Assembly (NCBI GenBank): GCA_913055965.1
Contig: CAJXKX010000079.1
Span: 1 to 7,859 of the forward strand
DNA from: an uncultured Roseovarius sp.
GTDB lineage: Bacteria > Pseudomonadota > Alphaproteobacteria > Rhodobacterales > Rhodobacteraceae
Direction: 5' to 3'
Length of the DNA stretch: 7,859 bases
Shown: one piece after another, positions 5,612-7,859 of the stretch
Numbering within the stretch: position 1 is the stretch's first letter
Layout: every line of letters starts with the position of its first letter
Notes under the pieces: model-generated
The model's database searches: none
Told to the model about the DNA's origin: nothing
The model's input: only the letters and a program-made list of their open reading frames with translations
Program-made: the position numbers and the translations under genes

Positions 5612-6642
5612 ATGATCTCGTCCTCGTCAAACAGCGCGCCCACGTCGAGATGGGCGCTGATCCCCTCGGCGGCGGCTTCGGCGCGGGCGGTTTCGGCGAC
5701 GTGAAACAGCGCGTCGCCCTCGTAGACCACGGGCATGTTGGTGCGGCCGATGACGATGCCGGTCTCCTCGCTGACGATCTCGCTCTCGATATCGCCAAAG
5801 GCATTGGCCACCGCCCCCAGAACGGTGCCCGGTGCCACCGCGTCGCCCAGCCCGACGAATCCGCGAAACAGCCCGCCGCGCGGCGCGCGATACCACGACG
5901 AGGTGCGCGCGCGGATCGGGCGCGCCCTCGCGCGCGGCACGCCCTTGGCCGCGATCATGCCAAGCCGCCGCATCACCCGCAGCGTCCCCGCCACCCCCGC
6001 GCGCACCGCCGCCTCGTCGAAGCGCAGACCCTCGCCGCCCTCGTAGAGCAGCACATCGACCCCCGCCGCCTCGGCGGCCATGCGCAGCGAACCGTCGCGC
6101 AGGCTCGATTCCATCATCACCGGCGCGCCGAAGGCGGCCCCCAGATCGGCCAGCCGCTCGTTATCCGGGGTCAGGCGGATCTGCGGCAGGTTGGAGCGGT
6201 GGATCGCCGCCGAGTGCAGGTCGATCCCCACGTCGGAGCGGCGCACCACCTCTTCCATGAAGATATGCGCCAGTTGCGACGCCATCGACCCCGCCGAGAG
6301 GCCGGGAAACACGCGGTTGAGATCGCGCCGGTCGGGCAGGTAACGCGAATGGTTGAGAAACCCGAACGTGTTGACGATGGGCACCGCCAGCAGCGTGCCC
6401 GCCATCGACCTGAGCGGCGCGGCGCGCAGCAGGCGGCGCACGATCTCGACCCCGATCACCTCGTCACCATGGATCGCCGCCGAGACGAACAGCACCGGCC
6501 CCTTGCGCCGCCCGTGGATCACCTCGACCGAGAGGTGCACGGGGGTGTGGTTCGACAACTGGCTCACCGGGATATCGACGCGGGCGCGGGTGCCGGGCGC
6601 GACCCGCTGGCCGCCGATCTCGAAATGGGTGCGCCGCGCCAT
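5608..6642 (-). CDS. Succinylglutamate desuccinylase/aspartoacylase-family zinc deacylase
   Basis: The 344-residue product belongs to the M14-like AstE/AspA family, cytoplasmic zinc enzymes that hydrolyse N-acyl amino acids or related amides. The zinc ligands are H58 and E61 in AAIHGDE and H143 in DLHS. The carboxylate-binding wording is RRDLNRVFPG (105-114), and the catalytic Glu is likely E201 in LLYEGGEG. A C-terminal beta-rich domain (about 255-318, GLFRGFVGLGDAVAPGTVLG and so on) resembles the barrel/biotinyl-like extension of this group. The family is broad and this is not the arginine-catabolic AstE on context: no ast genes are present. Substrate is therefore unknown. The start at 6642 is supported by AGAGG (plus-strand bases 6649-6653) 6 bases upstream. 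It is the first gene of a two-gene minus-strand operon with the sulfotransferase, and its promoter must lie in the divergent region 6643-7013. Confidence 0.9.
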   Translation of the reverse strand: MARRTHFEIGGQRVAPGTRARVDIPVSQLSNHTPVHLSVEVIHGRRKGPVLFVSAAIHGDEVIGVEIVRRLLRAAPLRSMAGTLLAVPIVNTFGFLNHSRYLPDRRDLNRVFPGLSAGSMASQLAHIFMEEVVRRSDVGIDLHSAAIHRSNLPQIRLTPDNERLADLGAAFGAPVMMESSLRDGSLRMAAEAAGVDVLLYEGGEGLRFDEAAVRAGVAGTLRVMRRLGMIAAKGVPRARARPIRARTSSWYRAPRGGLFRGFVGLGDAVAPGTVLGAVANAFGDIESEIVSEETGIVIGRTNMPVVYEGDALFHVAETARAEAAAEGISAHLDVGALFDEDEII

Positions 6643-7013
6643 GTGCCGCCTCTTTGCCTTGCGTCGGTTTGCGAAGGCTTAGGCAATCGCGGCGCGGCTG
6701 TCCATGCCGGGGGGCGAATTCGGCCTTGAGCGGTCGTTTCGGATCATGAACTGAGCCGGGCGAGCGCCCGACCGCCGGGTGGGCGCTCCAAGGGCTGTTC
6801 GGCGCACTTTATGGTGCCAGATACTGCAACGATGGTGCGGGCTTGGACGTTGCAATAGCGCCCGCCCGAGGGGGCGGTCGGGCGCTCGCGCGGCGGCGCG
6901 CAAGCGCGCCTTGTTCCGCGCGGGGTGGATGGCGAATGGCAGGAACAGGCCAGTCTTGCCCCTCGTCCCGTCCCCCGCCTTGATCCCGCCCCGCCGCGCC
7001 GCTAAGCCGGGCC
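6643..7013. other. Divergent intergenic region
   Basis: These 371 bases separate the minus-strand deacylase operon from the plus-strand methyltransferase pair, so promoters for both should lie here. No clear -35/-10 pair could be picked by eye. Small frames on either strand have low-complexity Arg/Ala/Pro composition and look non-coding. The main structure is the interrupted inverted repeat at 6760-6889. A compact GC palindrome (GGCGCGC-AA-GCGCGCC, 6895-6910) follows it, then a short T-rich run (ttgtt). Confidence 0.55.
6760..6889. repeat. Long interrupted inverted repeat in the divergent intergenic region
   Basis: The arm gcgagcgcccgaccgcc (6760-6776) is the exact reverse complement of 6873-6889 (17 of 17). 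Pairing continues inward: gggtgggcgct (6777-6787) with agcgcccgccc (6857-6867), one mismatch, leaving a five-base bulge gaggg at 6868-6872. Inside, tccaag (6787-6792, overlapping the previous pairing by one base) matches cttgga (6842-6847), and tgcaac (6825-6830) matches gttgca (6849-6854). A transcript could fold into a branched hairpin of about 130 bases. It could be a REP/BIME-like extragenic element, a small RNA, or a remnant of a miniature element. No target-site duplication is evident. Confidence 0.6.
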
Positions 7014-7670
7014 ATGTCCGCGCCCCTGCCAGATCGTTGCCCTGTCTGCCGCGCCGCGCCGGTGGCGGAATTCGGCATATTCGACGCCAGGGAATACTGG
7101 CGTTGCGATACCTGCGGCGCGCGCGGCATGGCCCCCGCCCATTACCCCGACCCCGCCACCGAGCGCGCCGAATACGACCGGCACGAGAACCGCATCGACG
7201 ACCCCGGCTACCGCCGCTTTCTCGACCGGCTGGCCGCCCCTCTTCTGTCCCGCCTCGCCCCCGGCGCGCGCGGGCTCGATTACGGCTGCGGCCCCGGCCC
7301 GGCGCTGGCCGCGATGCTCCGCGAGGCAGGGCACGAGGGGGCGCTCTACGATCCCTTCTACGCCCCCGACCCCGCGCCGCTGGCCGATGCCTACGATTTC
7401 ATCACCTGCACCGAGGTGGCCGAGCATTTCCACCACCCCGCCGGCGAATTCGACCGGTTGGGCGCGATGCTCAACCCCGGCGGGGTGCTGGCGGTGATGA
7501 CCTGCTTCCAGACCGACGATTCGCGCTTTGCCGGCTGGCACTACCGGCAGGACCCGACCCATGTCGTCTTTTACCGGGCCGAAACATTCGCCGCGCTCGC
7601 CTCGGCCCGCGGCTGGTCCTGCGAGATCCCGCGCAAGGACGTGGCGCTGTTGCGGGTGCCGGGGCCATGA
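7014..7670 (+). CDS. Zinc-ribbon class I SAM-dependent methyltransferase
   Basis: The 218-residue product starts with a CxxC-x18-CxxC zinc ribbon (C9, C12, C31, C34; ribbon about 8-40). A class I methyltransferase fold follows: motif I GLDYGCGPG (87-95), an acidic residue after strand 2 (D113 in LYDP), TCTEVAEHFHHP (131-142), LNPGGVLAV (153-161), and a conserved HYRQDPTHVVFY (176-187). Such ribbon-plus-Methyltransf_23 proteins are common in proteobacteria and usually unassigned; the methyl acceptor is unknown. The ATG at 7014 gives the complete ribbon, though its Shine-Dalgarno is poor. The stop overlaps the start of the next gene by four bases (ATGA), indicating an operon of two methyltransferases. 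Confidence 0.88.
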   Translation: MSAPLPDRCPVCRAAPVAEFGIFDAREYWRCDTCGARGMAPAHYPDPATERAEYDRHENRIDDPGYRRFLDRLAAPLLSRLAPGARGLDYGCGPGPALAAMLREAGHEGALYDPFYAPDPAPLADAYDFITCTEVAEHFHHPAGEFDRLGAMLNPGGVLAVMTCFQTDDSRFAGWHYRQDPTHVVFYRAETFAALASARGWSCEIPRKDVALLRVPGP

Positions 7671-7859
7671 CGACCGACCTGCACGAGGAGCGACTCGCGG
7701 CGGTGGCCGAGGCGGTGGCCGGGACCGGCGCGCGCACCGTGCTCGACCTCGGCTGCGGCGACGGCGACCTGGTGCTGCGGCTGGCCGCGCAAGCGGGCAT
7801 CGACCGCATCACCGGCATCGAGATCGACGCCGCGCGCCTGCGCCGCGCACAGGCGCGGC
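7667..7859 (+). CDS. SAM-dependent methyltransferase, Hen1-like, truncated by the window end
   Basis: Only the first 64 residues are in the window and the frame is still open at base 7859. They read LHEERLAAVAEAVAGTGART (5-24), then motif I VLDLGCGDGDLVLRL (25-39), and ITGIEIDAARLRRAQAR (48-64), including the acidic residue of motif II. The spacing and wording (L-x-x-x-RL before a VLDLGCGxGxL loop, then I-x-GI-E/D-I-x-x-x-x-L-x-x-A) resemble the methyltransferase domain of Hen1-type 3'-terminal RNA 2'-O-methyltransferases. The diagnostic metal-binding E-x-x-E-H-H residues would lie beyond the window, so the specific assignment is tentative; a generic class I methyltransferase is certain. It is translationally coupled to the preceding zinc-ribbon methyltransferase by an ATGA overlap. 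Confidence 0.75.
   Translation, partial: MTTDLHEERLAAVAEAVAGTGARTVLDLGCGDGDLVLRLAAQAGIDRITGIEIDAARLRRAQAR

Noticed and set aside
5650..6729. A 359-codon plus-strand frame antisense to the zinc deacylase
   Set aside because: The minus-strand gene has clear zinc and substrate motifs; this translation is Arg/His/Ala-rich with no recognisable domain.
6760..6889. Insertion sequence or MITE with terminal inverted repeats
   Set aside because: No target-site duplication next to the arms, no transposase and no second copy in the window; kept only as an inverted repeat.
6679..6903. A 74-codon minus-strand frame in the divergent intergenic region
   Set aside because: It is Arg/Ala/Pro-rich, covers the inverted repeat, has no motif and no convincing ribosome binding site.

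Overview
The window looks like alphaproteobacterial DNA, most likely Rhodobacterales (Roseobacter/Paracoccus-type). The grounds are high GC (about 62-65% in hand-counted lines of the middle, higher near the right end), the wording of the aspartate-semialdehyde dehydrogenase, and a small 'GHPRCGTTS' sulfotransferase coupled to an AstE/AspA-type deacylase. Taxonomy is inferred from protein wording only.

Left part (1-2510): one uninterrupted 823-codon frame reads as three unrelated proteins joined in frame. These are the first ~60 residues of an Fe/Mn superoxide dismutase, then ~420 residues of a family-5 (dipeptide/oligopeptide type) ABC transporter solute-binding protein lacking its signal peptide, N-terminus and extreme C-terminus, then a complete 340-residue aspartate-semialdehyde dehydrogenase (asd). 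The joins fall in short stretches that would fit either partner. GC in sampled lines is about 55-57% before the second join and 62-65% after it. A chimeric molecule or misassembly is the simplest reading; only asd is likely to be a working gene. A good hairpin terminator candidate follows asd.

Middle (2690-4881): three consecutive same-strand genes encode paralogous ~230-residue membrane proteins of a family I cannot name. Each has six predicted membrane segments and shares EDGPxEW, FFFAAGEEISWG(Q/H)R, ETNxHN and WExYEF/LxF(A/S)L motifs. By the positive-inside rule all these motifs fall on the same, periplasmic, face. A 17-bp near-perfect palindrome lies just upstream of the first copy. This tandem triplet is the most interesting biological content of the window.

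Right-middle (4895-6642, minus strand): a two-gene operon with a 4-base ATGA overlap encodes a zinc-dependent succinylglutamate desuccinylase/aspartoacylase-family protein followed by a small sulfotransferase. It converges on the triplet with only 13 bases between stops.

Right end (6643-7859): a 371-base divergent intergenic region contains a long interrupted inverted repeat (17-bp perfect arms). It is followed by a zinc-ribbon SAM methyltransferase, coupled by an ATGA overlap to a second SAM methyltransferase that resembles the catalytic domain of Hen1-type RNA 2'-O-methyltransferases and runs off the window.
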